Shown here: positions 1 to 8,678 of the stretch, piece by piece
How positions within the stretch are numbered: position 1 is the stretch's first letter
How the letters are laid out: each line of letters begins with the position of its first letter
Source: a virus
Virus record (IMG/VR): IMGVR_UViG_3300049911_000215
Location: 1-41,358 of that record
DNA: 41,358 nucleotides
Direction: 5' to 3' (one strand)
The notes under the pieces: model-generated
Databases searched by the model: none
Told to the model about the DNA's origin: nothing
What the model saw: only the letters and a program-made list of their open reading frames with translations
Position numbers and translations under genes: made by a program

Positions 1-420
1 ATGGCAGCACGAAGGAAACAAAAGACAAGCCCTACCAGCATCGGCATAGCAGAGCGGAGAAAGAAAGCTCTTGCTATGCGCCTCCAACGTTGGGGTTATA
101 CCAAGATCGCCGAAGTTCTCGGCATTAGCGTTAGCACGGCCTTCGAGGATGTTCTCACTGCCCTCAAGGAAATCCCGAAGGACGAGGCAGACCGATTGCG
201 AGAGGCAGAAAAGGAAAGCCTGGACGGACTTGAGGCGAGGTTGTGGCGGGCGGTTGATGCCGGTGATACTTCTGCTGCTGACAAGATTCTCCGGGTGAAG
301 GAACGCCGGGCACGGATGCTGGGTCTTGATGCCCCGGCCTCGATTGCGTTTGAGGGCGAACCGCTTCGAGTCGTGTTGGAATACGTGAGCCGGAATGGAA
401 ACAGTAACCCTGAAAATTGA
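1..420 (+). CDS. terS: Terminase small subunit (DNA recognition)
   Basis: Small basic protein (139 aa) with a predicted helix-turn-helix near residues 31-55 (WGYTKIAEVLGIS then STAF), followed by a charged helical region rich in Glu, Arg and Lys (about 60-110). In small terminases the N-terminal helix-turn-helix binds the packaging site and the helical part oligomerises and recruits the large subunit. The gene overlaps the start of the large terminase gene by 26 nt, which is the main support for the call. The start codon is the first base of the window, so its ribosome site cannot be seen. Whether packaging is cos or pac cannot be decided from this sequence. Confidence 0.75.
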   Translation: MAARRKQKTSPTSIGIAERRKKALAMRLQRWGYTKIAEVLGISVSTAFEDVLTALKEIPKDEADRLREAEKESLDGLEARLWRAVDAGDTSAADKILRVKERRARMLGLDAPASIAFEGEPLRVVLEYVSRNGNSNPEN

Positions 421-1639
421 ACTCCTGCCGAAGCAACTTGCTTTCCTTGAGGCGAAGGAACAAGAGGTCTTGTTCTCGGGAGCCTTCGGGGCGGGAAAGA
501 CGCGGGCACTGTGTTACAAGGCGCTTGAGCATGCGCGGATACCAGGGAACTACGTCGGGCTGTGCCGGAAAGAACGGGCAGCGCTCATGCCGACAACCCT
601 CAAAACGCTCCTTGAGGAGATTCTTGACCCATTGCGAGACGAACTCCACGCCAGGGTTTATGAACACAAGCAGACCAGGAGCACGATTGCTCTGGAAGGC
701 GGCGGGGAAATCTATTACTTCGGTTTCGACGAGGAAACAAAGCTCGGCTCCCTCGCCTTTGGAGCTGTCGGGATAGACGAGGCAACGGAGATTGACGAGA
801 AGGAATACGACATGCTGCTCGGTCGCCTGCGGAAACCCGTGGACCCGAACCCGCAATTGTTCGGTGCCTGCAATCCATCGGGCCCGGCGCATTTCCTGTA
901 TCACAAATTCTTTGAGGAGAATAAACCCACTCGCAAGCTAATCCATACCCAATCCAGCGATAACGTGTTTTTGCCAGAGACGTACCGCACGATCTTGGAC
1001 GGCTTCACGGGACAGGCCCGGGCTCGTTACGTGGACGGGCAATGGGTCGCATTCGAGGGACTGGTGTATGACCGCTGGGATCGCGACATCTACGTCAGGG
1101 AGCGAAAGGACATATTCCCCTGGACGATATGTGGCGTGGATGATGGATATACGAACCCGTTCGCCGCGAGCCTGTGGGGAATGGATGCGGACGGGCGTCT
1201 GCATCTCATGCAAGAGGTCTATCGGAGCGGCCTTCTGCCGGCAACGAAGATTGAGATTCTTCGGGAGATAGAGGCGAACCTGTACGTGGTAGACCCATCA
1301 GCGGCGAGTCTAATTGGGGATATGCGAGCTGCAGGACTGAATGCGAGGCCAGGCGACAATGCCGTCCAGGATGGGATTCTATGCGTACAAGACCTGTTCA
1401 CGATTCCGGGAGATGGTATTCCCAGGTTCACCGTGTCTCCGGAGTGTGTGTCCTTCATTCGTGAGGTCGAGAGCTACGCCTGGATGAAGGGGAAGGACAA
1501 GCCGGAACCTGTAATGAATCACTTGATGGATTCCTGGCGGTATCTCGTGAAGTGGATACATGACAATTGGCGATATGCTCCAGGCATCGCCACAGCAATC
1601 ATCCACCAAGGGCGAGGCGATGGAACGTTTGCGATTTGA
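395..1639 (+). CDS. terL: Terminase large subunit (packaging ATPase and nuclease)
   Basis: Motor that translocates DNA into the prohead and cuts concatemers. The ATPase half has a Walker A motif GAFGAGKT (residues 29-36, Lys35), a Walker B motif GAVGIDEAT (Asp128, Glu129) and a coupling-type motif GACNPSGP (about 157-164). The nuclease half begins at ICGVDDGYTNP with acidic residues Asp249/Asp250, followed by VVDPS (Asp300) and a late Asp379 in HLMDSWRY, which fits the RNase H-like fold with three metal-binding acids. The length of 414 aa is normal for this family. It starts inside the small terminase gene with only a weak ribosome site, suggesting coupled translation. The portal gene follows 12 nt later. 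Confidence 0.95.
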   Translation: METVTLKIELLPKQLAFLEAKEQEVLFSGAFGAGKTRALCYKALEHARIPGNYVGLCRKERAALMPTTLKTLLEEILDPLRDELHARVYEHKQTRSTIALEGGGEIYYFGFDEETKLGSLAFGAVGIDEATEIDEKEYDMLLGRLRKPVDPNPQLFGACNPSGPAHFLYHKFFEENKPTRKLIHTQSSDNVFLPETYRTILDGFTGQARARYVDGQWVAFEGLVYDRWDRDIYVRERKDIFPWTICGVDDGYTNPFAASLWGMDADGRLHLMQEVYRSGLLPATKIEILREIEANLYVVDPSAASLIGDMRAAGLNARPGDNAVQDGILCVQDLFTIPGDGIPRFTVSPECVSFIREVESYAWMKGKDKPEPVMNHLMDSWRYLVKWIHDNWRYAPGIATAIIHQGRGDGTFAI

Positions 1640-1651
1640 GGAACATAACGA

Positions 1652-3088
1652 ATGAGCTTGTTCAAACGAAAACAGAGTGAGACAGACCCGGAAACGATGC
1701 GCATCGCTCGACTGATTGAAGGAGCAAACCTGCTGCGGGTTGAGACAGCAAAGCGCCTTCTCGAAGAGGTGTCAAAATATTACGAACCTGAGCCAGACGA
1801 GGCGGGCTGGACCCTCATTGCACAGGCAGGCAAAACCATTGCGGAGCGCGGTCTTGACCAAACAACGCTTGATGGGTTGCGAACTCTCTCCCGGAAACTC
1901 GCTCTTCAAAATTCACACATGAAGGCGCTACTCAGGAACTATCAGAAGTATATCCTGGGGCATGGAATAACAATCTCCGCCGCGAAAGATGATCCCCAGA
2001 GAGAAGCGAAGGATAAAGCGTGGCGAATGTTTCAATCGGTAAACCACTGGGATCGGCGGCAGAAGGAAATCGTGTTACGAGCGTTCCGAGACGGGGAGTG
2101 TTTCCTGCGATGTTTTGGCGACGGGCAGGATACGAAGGTGCGTTTCTTAGAGCCGGAGTGGGTACAGGACCCTCAAGGGCGAGTGCTGTTCGGCATTGAA
2201 ACCCAGACCGACCCTCCGGACAACGAAACAGTTGTCACCTATTGCTACAACCCGACCGGAATCGGGGCAGATAATGTCGAGAAAATTGAGGCGGGAGATG
2301 TGATCCACATCAAGCTTGGCGTGGATAGCGCCTGCTTGCGGGGGATTCCGTACCTCTATTCCGAATTCCAAAAGTGCAATGACTATGACACATGGCTGCA
2401 TTATCTGCTGGTCTATCTCAAGGTCGCCACAGCGATTGTGCTCCTGCGAAAACACGCTGGCATGGGGCCGACACAACTTGCCGCCTATGCTGACAAGCTC
2501 AAGACCAGCGATAAGGTGAACTCCACGGGCACGAGCACGCGGCAATGGAAAGTCAACCCAGGCACGGTCGTTGACATTCTTGAGGGCGAGGAATGGAACT
2601 ATCTCACTCCCAAGCTCGATGCTGGGCCCTTGACTAATGGCGGGCGAGCGATTCTGCTTGCGATTGCAGCGGGGGCAGGGCAGACGGAGCCGATGGTATC
2701 AGCAGACGCGAGCAACGCGAACTATGCCTCCACGATGGTTGCGGAGGCCCCGGCGATCCGGGAATACGAGGACTGGCAGGATTTCTTCTCTGAATATTTC
2801 GTGCAGGTCTGGCGAAGAGTCACAGGCACATCTGCCGATGAGGACTATGAGCCGAATGTAACTCTGCCGAGGATTGTTTCCCGCAATCGCCTCGAGGAGG
2901 CAAAGGCGGACGAGGTGCTGGCGGTGCAAGGGGTTATGAGCGTACAGACCTGGCGAGAGCGGGAAGGACTCGACCCTGACACGGAGAAGGAGAACCTCCA
3001 GAATGAAATGGCGGAAGCGCTGGGGCCAAAACGGAAAAGCGTGACGGGGGAAAATGAACCTCCACCGCAATACCAGGAGGAGACGTGA
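1652..3088 (+). CDS. Portal protein
   Basis: A 478-aa protein placed directly between the large terminase and MuF genes, the usual portal position. The central part contains a GDVIHIKLG segment followed by RGIPYLYSEF (about residues 213-235), reminiscent of lambda-type portals, and a long helical region follows. The C-terminal tail is charged and proline-rich. Portals form a dodecameric ring at one capsid vertex through which DNA enters and leaves and to which the terminase docks. The stop codon overlaps the GTG start of the next gene (GTGA), so the two are translationally coupled. Assignment rests on position, length and these sequence features. Confidence 0.88.
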   Translation: MSLFKRKQSETDPETMRIARLIEGANLLRVETAKRLLEEVSKYYEPEPDEAGWTLIAQAGKTIAERGLDQTTLDGLRTLSRKLALQNSHMKALLRNYQKYILGHGITISAAKDDPQREAKDKAWRMFQSVNHWDRRQKEIVLRAFRDGECFLRCFGDGQDTKVRFLEPEWVQDPQGRVLFGIETQTDPPDNETVVTYCYNPTGIGADNVEKIEAGDVIHIKLGVDSACLRGIPYLYSEFQKCNDYDTWLHYLLVYLKVATAIVLLRKHAGMGPTQLAAYADKLKTSDKVNSTGTSTRQWKVNPGTVVDILEGEEWNYLTPKLDAGPLTNGGRAILLAIAAGAGQTEPMVSADASNANYASTMVAEAPAIREYEDWQDFFSEYFVQVWRRVTGTSADEDYEPNVTLPRIVSRNRLEEAKADEVLAVQGVMSVQTWREREGLDPDTEKENLQNEMAEALGPKRKSVTGENEPPPQYQEET

Positions 3089-4200
3089 TCACCGAAGCCA
3101 TCAAAGGCACGAGCGGGAACGTCAGGATATTCGACCGGCTCCTCCGCCAAAGGATTGCTCTGGTCCGCGAGGAGAATGCCGTCGCTAAAGAGGCAACGTC
3201 GCTGAGCACACAGGGAGAGCGAGAGTTCAGGGAGCATTTCTACGGAACGTTTGCAGCCCAGCGACCGGACGCGGATGCGCCCGTGAATATGCCGCTTCTG
3301 AATACCCTGGCGAGGGACGTGCAGGACTGGACGGGGGAGAACATGGGGAGGGTGATAGTAACGCTCGACAGACGATTACGGGCACGGATTGAGGACGAAT
3401 ACCAGGTGATCACAAACACTTTCTTCCATGTGCTCCCGCATCCCTTTGAGGAAAAAACGCAGGCACAGTGGGCGCAGATCGCCTCCCGCCTCGGAATCTA
3501 CCGGCCCCTGCCGGAGGAGAGTTACGAGGAAATTCTCGACAACCCGGATATGTGGGATGGGTACTATTGGCGGGAACGGCTGGAGGATGCGAAGGATGGA
3601 GTATTCCTCTCGGCGAAGCGTTCTCTTGCCCGCTCGATGGGAGAGGGCGAGAGTATGCCGCAAGCATGGCGGCGGTTCAGGGAAATCCTCGATGGTGTAA
3701 CCCTAACCGCCGAGCTTGTTACGCGGACGGAGATTCAGCGGGTCAGCAACGAGATCGCCGAGCAGGTCTATCAAGCGAACTCCGATGTGGTGACTGGCGA
3801 ATCAGTTGTGGCGACGCTTGACGATCGATGTTGTTTGGCCTGCGCGGCAGACGATAGAACGGAATGGGCGTTGGATGACCCTAAGAGACCCGTGTTCCCG
3901 CGACACCCGCGTTGCCGATGTTTCTACGCTCCGATGACGAAGTTCTGGGAACGCCTGGGGGTTGAACCGCCGGAAGGGACACGGGCGGGCTGGTGGTCAG
4001 ATAAGGACGGCGAGCTTCACCGGAAGCAGGTCCCGGCGAACATGAACTTCTCGCAGTGGTTCGGTGAACAACCCGCGGCGTTTCAGAGGAGTTACCTCGG
4101 ACCCTCACGGTACGACGCCTATCACAAGGGCGATTACAGTCTCAAGGGCTTCGTGAATGACGGGAAAATTATCCCGCTCAAAAAGCTGAGTATGAACTGA
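3085..4200 (+). CDS. MuF-like head morphogenesis protein
   Basis: A 371-aa protein with a GTG start in a GTGA overlap with the portal gene. The MuF / SPP1 gp7-like domain is visible around residues 205-285: ELVTRTEIQRVSNEIAEQVY (about 210-229), a paired-Cys segment CCLACAADD (about 248-256) and the diagnostic HPRCRCFY motif (about 274-281). Such proteins are minor capsid components that bind the portal and are ejected or needed for infectious heads. The C-terminal 90 residues (GWWSDKDGELHRKQ onward) are an extension without a recognisable toxin or enzyme domain. It ends 11 nt before the next gene and is the last ordinary head gene before the unusual cassette. Confidence 0.88.
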   Translation: MITEAIKGTSGNVRIFDRLLRQRIALVREENAVAKEATSLSTQGEREFREHFYGTFAAQRPDADAPVNMPLLNTLARDVQDWTGENMGRVIVTLDRRLRARIEDEYQVITNTFFHVLPHPFEEKTQAQWAQIASRLGIYRPLPEESYEEILDNPDMWDGYYWRERLEDAKDGVFLSAKRSLARSMGEGESMPQAWRRFREILDGVTLTAELVTRTEIQRVSNEIAEQVYQANSDVVTGESVVATLDDRCCLACAADDRTEWALDDPKRPVFPRHPRCRCFYAPMTKFWERLGVEPPEGTRAGWWSDKDGELHRKQVPANMNFSQWFGEQPAAFQRSYLGPSRYDAYHKGDYSLKGFVNDGKIIPLKKLSMN

Positions 4201-4211
4201 ACGGAGGAAAA

Positions 4212-4691
4212 ATGGACACAGACAAATGCGACCTTAAAGTTCGACATGTCGTATTTCTGCTCGCGCTTGCCGTGATTGTTGCGTGGGCGTTGTTTCATGG
4301 CGAGATTGTGAAGCGAGTGAGTGCCGAGGGCACGGCGAACCAATTCTATCCGCACGTCGTTGGCCAGTCGGCTTGGTTTCAGACGCTCGGAAGCGCAATC
4401 ACCACAGAGGTGATAGAAGCCAATGCGACCCCGTTCCTCTCGGAAACAGGGATGATCCAGATTGCCGTCATCGTGAATAGCGGAAGTGCTACGGGAGGCA
4501 CAATCACGGTGTACACCAAAGTGTCGAGCACAGATACCGTCTATGTGGCAATTCCTTCGGCCACCTATACCCTCACGGCTTCGGCTTCTAAGGTCAGTGA
4601 CAAAATCACCGTGGGCCCCGGCTATCACAAGCTGGTTGTGACGACCCCAACAGGGACGTTCAACATTACCCTCAAGGTAAGAGACTTCTGA
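4212..4691 (+). CDS. Signal-anchored beta-rich protein, function unknown
   Basis: A 159-aa protein with strong ribosome site GGAGG a few bases before ATG. Residues 12-28 form a hydrophobic segment (VVFLLALAVIVAWALF) preceded by basic residues, so an uncleaved membrane anchor or signal peptide is likely. The remainder is rich in Thr, Ser and Val in a beta-strand pattern (ITVYTKVSSTDTVYVAIP, KLVVTTPTG), like a small beta-sandwich. I do not recognise the family. It is the first gene of the exported cassette and its stop codon lies one base from the start of the large deacetylase gene, so the two are probably coupled. A membrane anchor is odd for a protein coded between MuF and the prohead protease. 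Confidence 0.65.
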   Translation: MDTDKCDLKVRHVVFLLALAVIVAWALFHGEIVKRVSAEGTANQFYPHVVGQSAWFQTLGSAITTEVIEANATPFLSETGMIQIAVIVNSGSATGGTITVYTKVSSTDTVYVAIPSATYTLTASASKVSDKITVGPGYHKLVVTTPTGTFNITLKVRDF

Positions 4692-4692
4692 T

Positions 4693-7600
4693 ATGAGACG
4701 ATTTTTTGTCATCGTTCTTCTTCTGCTCATTGCCTTGCCTTTGCCGGCGGCAGAACAAAGCCGCAGGCGACGTGCAGACGACGATGCTGGTCTGTTGCTG
4801 GACGTGGACTTTACGGGTGAGGGCATCTACGTCAAGAAAGCGGCTCCGGACACGGTGCCTATAATCACGCGAGCCTCGTCTGCGCTCGAGTATTGGCGGC
4901 AGCCTGCGAGACTGGCAGCAACCAACATTCCTCGTTTCTGGCCCGGACAGGGCATTCTCATCGAGGGCGCCGATACCAACGTTCTAACGAGGAACACCGG
5001 GACGAGCCAGGAGGACATTGACCTCCGCTGGAACAACATGGACAACGGCTGCCTTCGGGCGTTCTTCTTCGAGAAGAACTGCAACGACGAGATGGCCGTG
5101 GCCAATGGGACAGCGACGGACATAACCTACACGGCAGCGTTCCGAGACTACACCAGGGGCACCAATTTCCGAAGCTACGCGGCGGAGTTCAACGGCACGT
5201 CGAGCAAGGTGAGCATCGGCTCGGCGGCGGACATAGACGACCTTGTTGAGTTCACCTTTGCGGCATGGATTTACCTGACGGATGCGGGCGGCAGTTCGGC
5301 GGGCAAGATTTTCTACAAGGCGGCGACTTCGGACGCCCTTTGGATTTCGTGCTCTGCCGCAGACGGCGGCAATGTGGGACTTAGTGCTAAGGTCGGCTAT
5401 GACACGACAAACGCCACGTCAACGATAGTCGGAGGCATGGGCAGTGGAAAACTCGAACAGTTCCGTTGGCATCCTGTAGCCTTCACCTACAGCGAGAGTG
5501 GCGACCGGAAAATCCATATTTTCATAGACGGCACGGAGATTCCGGTTTACACAACACAGGTTGCCAGCGTGGGGACGCGAACCGCTGACGCTGCTGACAC
5601 GGCATACATCGGCAATCAGGATGATGGGGCACGGGCGATTCATGGGATAATGACGGAAGCCCTCCTGTACAACCGGGCCCTCTCCGCAAACGAAATCAAG
5701 TGGCTTGCCCATGACTTCACCTATCTTGATTGGGGCGCTCCGCTCCGGGCGCACATCTTCCCCAAGAGCGCGAAAGTGGACCCGTCGAAACAATCGCACG
5801 GGATGCTCAGCTTCGAGTTCCATGATGGCTACGAATCTCACTACCTGCTTGCCAAGCCCGCGCTTGAAGGCAAAGGCGTTGTCGGCGTCATTGGCTGCCC
5901 GACGGACGCGGCACACTTGGGAGCGGTGGGACGGCTTAGCGTAGCACAGATGCAGGACTTCATCGCGGACGGATGGGAGATTGCCTCTCATTCCGTTGAC
6001 CACGGATGGCACGGTGACTATGACGAAGCAGGACTCCGGGCGCAGTTCGCAAACTCAAAGGCGACGCTGGAAGCCCTCGGCGCGACCGTCAATCACTACA
6101 TTTGGCCCGGCGGTTCGCCGCAGGAATGGGCCCGGGCAATCTGCTCTGAATACTACCTGTCTGCCAGCGATTCGGGATGCTGGAACGTCCCGCCCGTTCC
6201 GCTGTTTGGACTCGGCGGGGTGAACATTGACGATCCGGCCTATCTGACTACATATCAGGCCAACATTGACATGGCCTACACCAGCAACTCCTACCTGATA
6301 TTCCACATTCACGACGTGGACGCGGCGGACGTGACCTGTCTGGATGCGCTGATTGACTACGCACAGGCCAAGGGCATTCCCATTGTCACGCGGCACGGCG
6401 GATACCAGAACCTTGTTGAGATTCCCACGACCGGGCCGCTATATGACGATTACTCCATTCGCCTGCAAGAGACGAGCGGGGCCGCTCAACAGTTCTATCA
6501 GCCCAAGACCTTGACGGCAGTGAAATACATCATTTCCTTTCTTGCGTGCAACCCGGATGGCAGCGCTGTGACTTCCGCAAACGTCAAGGCTTTCGCGGAC
6601 ACGGCTCTGACAAATGAGATTACCACAACCTATTATGAGCCACTCGGGAATGGGGCGTATTTGTGCTGGGGCGTGTTCACGGGGACAGCCGCAACATGGA
6701 ATGTCGGCGTGGAGGTGCCCGCTGGTGGTGGATACATCTGGACGGAGAAAGCTCCAATGTTGGGGGGACAACCGGACATCTTCTCGCTGGAAGTGTACAA
6801 CGACAAACTCTATGGCGGTACAGACGCAAGCGGCAGGTTGTATGAATGGAACGGCACAGATGCTTGGGTACAGAAGGCCCCATACATCGCTTCTGAGACG
6901 CACATCTATTCTCTCAAGGCACGCACTGACGGCCTGTACGCGGGCACTTACCCGAACGGAAAACTTCTGAAATGGAATGGCGTTGACGCCTGGACTGTCA
7001 AGGCTCCGAAGCTTGGCAGCGAGACATTCATCTTTGCCCTTGAGGAAGATGATGACGGAAACCTATATGCCGGCACCGGCTTGAACGGGATGCTTTACCG
7101 CTGGAACGGGACGGACGCCTGGGTGCAAGTCGCGGGGACCTTTGGGAGCGAGACACAGATTCGCGCCCTGAAGTGGTACGAAGGCAAAATGTACGGAAGC
7201 ACCTATCCGCACGGGCTGCTGCTTGAGTGGAACGGGGTAGATGCGTGGACGCAGGTTGCTGGACAATACAGTGCCGAGACAGCGGTTTACGCTCTTGAGG
7301 TTCACAGGGGCAACCTCTACGGCGGATCGGGCCCGCATGGATTCCTTTTGGCATGGAACGGAATTGATACGTGGCTACAGCGCGCCCCTCAGTTGAGTGA
7401 AACGCTTATCTTTTCTCTTGAGGAGCACGAAGGAGAACTGTACGGCGGCACGTCGTCACATGGGATGCTCTACCGCTGGGATGGCGCATCCGCCTGGATA
7501 CAGAAGTGCCCGCAACTTGGCGAGACGCGGACGTACGCGCTGAAATCTTTCAACGGCAAACTCTACGGGGGCATGGGGAACGTCAACGGAAAGCTCTACG

Positions 7601-8232
7601 AGGCGGATGGCCCGAATGTCGTCTATGTTTCCGTGCCCACCTGCCACATCGCGGCCCCTGCCAGCGAGGGCGGCGACTTCCCTCGCAGTCCTATCCCCAA
7701 CACGACGGGGGCGAGCATCACGCGGGCGGCGGACGTGTTGACGATTCCGGCGGCGGGCAATATCGGGACGGCGGAGGGGACGATTGATGTGGAGTGCGTG
7801 GCGCCTTGTACCGAAGGCGAGGTCAGCTCTCCCTCGTTACAGCTTTTTCGATATTATAAGGATGTAAACAATGACATTGCCATTCGCACTGCCTCCGCAA
7901 CTGATAAGACGGGGTTTTTTGTGCGAATGGGAGGTCTAAGCGCTCCCTCGGAAGAGGCAGTATCGGGCTTTTCTCGAAACATCCTTTCCAAGTTTCGTTT
8001 GTCTCTTCGGCAAGCAAACACACTGGATGGTACTAATTATGTAATACTATATCATAACATAGGAACTGGATGGAGCACGCTGTGTGTATCTGCCACTCAG
8101 CCCAGCGGAGCCTTAGATGTTAGCGGGACAATCTATGTTGGTGAACAATATGATGGAACGCGCCACTGGGATTCCATCATCCGCCGCATCCGCATTTACC
8201 AAAACGCCATTGTGGGCGTTCCATCATTCTAA
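4693..8232 (+). CDS. Exported LamG / polysaccharide deacetylase / beta-propeller protein
   Basis: A 1179-aa multidomain protein. Residues 1-20 are a typical Sec signal peptide (RRFFVIVLLLLIALPLPAA). About 110-341 form a LamG-like lectin fold (FNGTSSKVSIG, then EALLYNRALSANEIKWL). About 365-575 form a CE4/NodB deacetylase-like domain: FEFHDGY (His377, metal-type Asp378), HSVDH (His433, His437), WPGG (471-474) and FHIHD (537-541). About 680-975 hold seven repeats of roughly 45 aa built on G-LY-WNG-DAW, fitting a seven-bladed propeller. The last 180 residues resemble another LamG-like domain. CE4 enzymes remove acetyl groups from chitin, peptidoglycan or capsular sugars. The canonical catalytic-base Asp is His here, so activity is uncertain. 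The product is probably exported and may modify or bind the host surface glycan; a virion role is the alternative. Confidence 0.85.
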   Translation: MRRFFVIVLLLLIALPLPAAEQSRRRRADDDAGLLLDVDFTGEGIYVKKAAPDTVPIITRASSALEYWRQPARLAATNIPRFWPGQGILIEGADTNVLTRNTGTSQEDIDLRWNNMDNGCLRAFFFEKNCNDEMAVANGTATDITYTAAFRDYTRGTNFRSYAAEFNGTSSKVSIGSAADIDDLVEFTFAAWIYLTDAGGSSAGKIFYKAATSDALWISCSAADGGNVGLSAKVGYDTTNATSTIVGGMGSGKLEQFRWHPVAFTYSESGDRKIHIFIDGTEIPVYTTQVASVGTRTADAADTAYIGNQDDGARAIHGIMTEALLYNRALSANEIKWLAHDFTYLDWGAPLRAHIFPKSAKVDPSKQSHGMLSFEFHDGYESHYLLAKPALEGKGVVGVIGCPTDAAHLGAVGRLSVAQMQDFIADGWEIASHSVDHGWHGDYDEAGLRAQFANSKATLEALGATVNHYIWPGGSPQEWARAICSEYYLSASDSGCWNVPPVPLFGLGGVNIDDPAYLTTYQANIDMAYTSNSYLIFHIHDVDAADVTCLDALIDYAQAKGIPIVTRHGGYQNLVEIPTTGPLYDDYSIRLQETSGAAQQFYQPKTLTAVKYIISFLACNPDGSAVTSANVKAFADTALTNEITTTYYEPLGNGAYLCWGVFTGTAATWNVGVEVPAGGGYIWTEKAPMLGGQPDIFSLEVYNDKLYGGTDASGRLYEWNGTDAWVQKAPYIASETHIYSLKARTDGLYAGTYPNGKLLKWNGVDAWTVKAPKLGSETFIFALEEDDDGNLYAGTGLNGMLYRWNGTDAWVQVAGTFGSETQIRALKWYEGKMYGSTYPHGLLLEWNGVDAWTQVAGQYSAETAVYALEVHRGNLYGGSGPHGFLLAWNGIDTWLQRAPQLSETLIFSLEEHEGELYGGTSSHGMLYRWDGASAWIQKCPQLGETRTYALKSFNGKLYGGMGNVNGKLYEADGPNVVYVSVPTCHIAAPASEGGDFPRSPIPNTTGASITRAADVLTIPAAGNIGTAEGTIDVECVAPCTEGEVSSPSLQLFRYYKDVNNDIAIRTASATDKTGFFVRMGGLSAPSEEAVSGFSRNILSKFRLSLRQANTLDGTNYVILYHNIGTGWSTLCVSATQPSGALDVSGTIYVGEQYDGTRHWDSIIRRIRIYQNAIVGVPSF
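6724..7611 (+). repeat. Seven tandem propeller repeats within the exported protein gene
   Basis: Seven in-frame imperfect repeats of about 125-140 bp. Each encodes a blade with a Tyr-Gly-Gly/Ala-Gly start, a short loop, L-Y/L-x-W-N-G and D-A-W, then a variable linker ending near S-E-T. The signatures are GRLYEWNGTDAW, GKLLKWNGVDAW, GMLYRWNGTDAW, GLLLEWNGVDAW, GFLLAWNGIDTW, GMLYRWDGASAW and GKLYEADG. The first blade is preceded by a GYIWTEKAP strand that can close the ring with the degenerate last blade. DNA identity between units is moderate, so the array is old rather than freshly amplified. Confidence 0.85.
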
Positions 8233-8243
8233 GGAGATAGAGC

Positions 8244-8678
8244 ATGTCAGACATAACAGACCTCGGCGGCTTCCTCGGCGGCGACGAAGCGCCGGGATAC
8301 GCGACGCTGTACGTTGTGGCAACTGCCAAGAAAGTGATTGACGTGCCTGCGGATGGCAAGGAACCGGAACAGTCGCACATCGGCTACGACTTCCCCGAAC
8401 CTCCTGCGGGCTTGCATGTGCCGCCAGAGATAACGCCAGCCGCAGGAGACAAGGTTGCCTGTCTGGTGCGGGTGCCCATCGCCAAGAAGGAACTCTGGAT
8501 AAAGTATGCCAAGATGAGCCTTGTAGGTGACAGCAAGACAGCGGCAGAGGCGGCATGGCCGACAAAAAAAGCCGAGGCGAACTTTCTGCCGGAGACTGCC
8601 GCAGGAAAACCCAGAGCATGGAAACGAGTCAAGCCCACGCCTGTGCCAATACCGGAGGAAAAGGAGACTCCAAAGTGA
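8244..8678 (+). CDS. Small unknown protein of the exported cassette
   Basis: A 144-aa protein with a good ribosome site (AAGGAGA, then ATG). It has no signal peptide or membrane segment. The C-terminus is Pro/Lys/Glu-rich (TPVPIPEEKETPK) and probably disordered; the middle is beta-like (DKVACLVRVPIAKKELWIKYAKMSL). I do not recognise it. Its last codons overlap the GTG start of the next gene (GTGA), tying it to the signal-peptide protein that follows. It could be a virion component or a partner of the two exported proteins. Confidence 0.65.
   Translation: MSDITDLGGFLGGDEAPGYATLYVVATAKKVIDVPADGKEPEQSHIGYDFPEPPAGLHVPPEITPAAGDKVACLVRVPIAKKELWIKYAKMSLVGDSKTAAEAAWPTKKAEANFLPETAAGKPRAWKRVKPTPVPIPEEKETPK

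Noticed and set aside
164-904. Reverse-strand open frame opposite the terminase genes
   Set aside because: Antisense to clear terminase motifs (Walker A and B); composition is shadow-like.
7911-7922. GGGGTTTTTT in the exported protein gene as a frameshift site
   Set aside because: GGG and TTT are in zero frame, so the heptamer is in the wrong phase, and no alternative frame follows.
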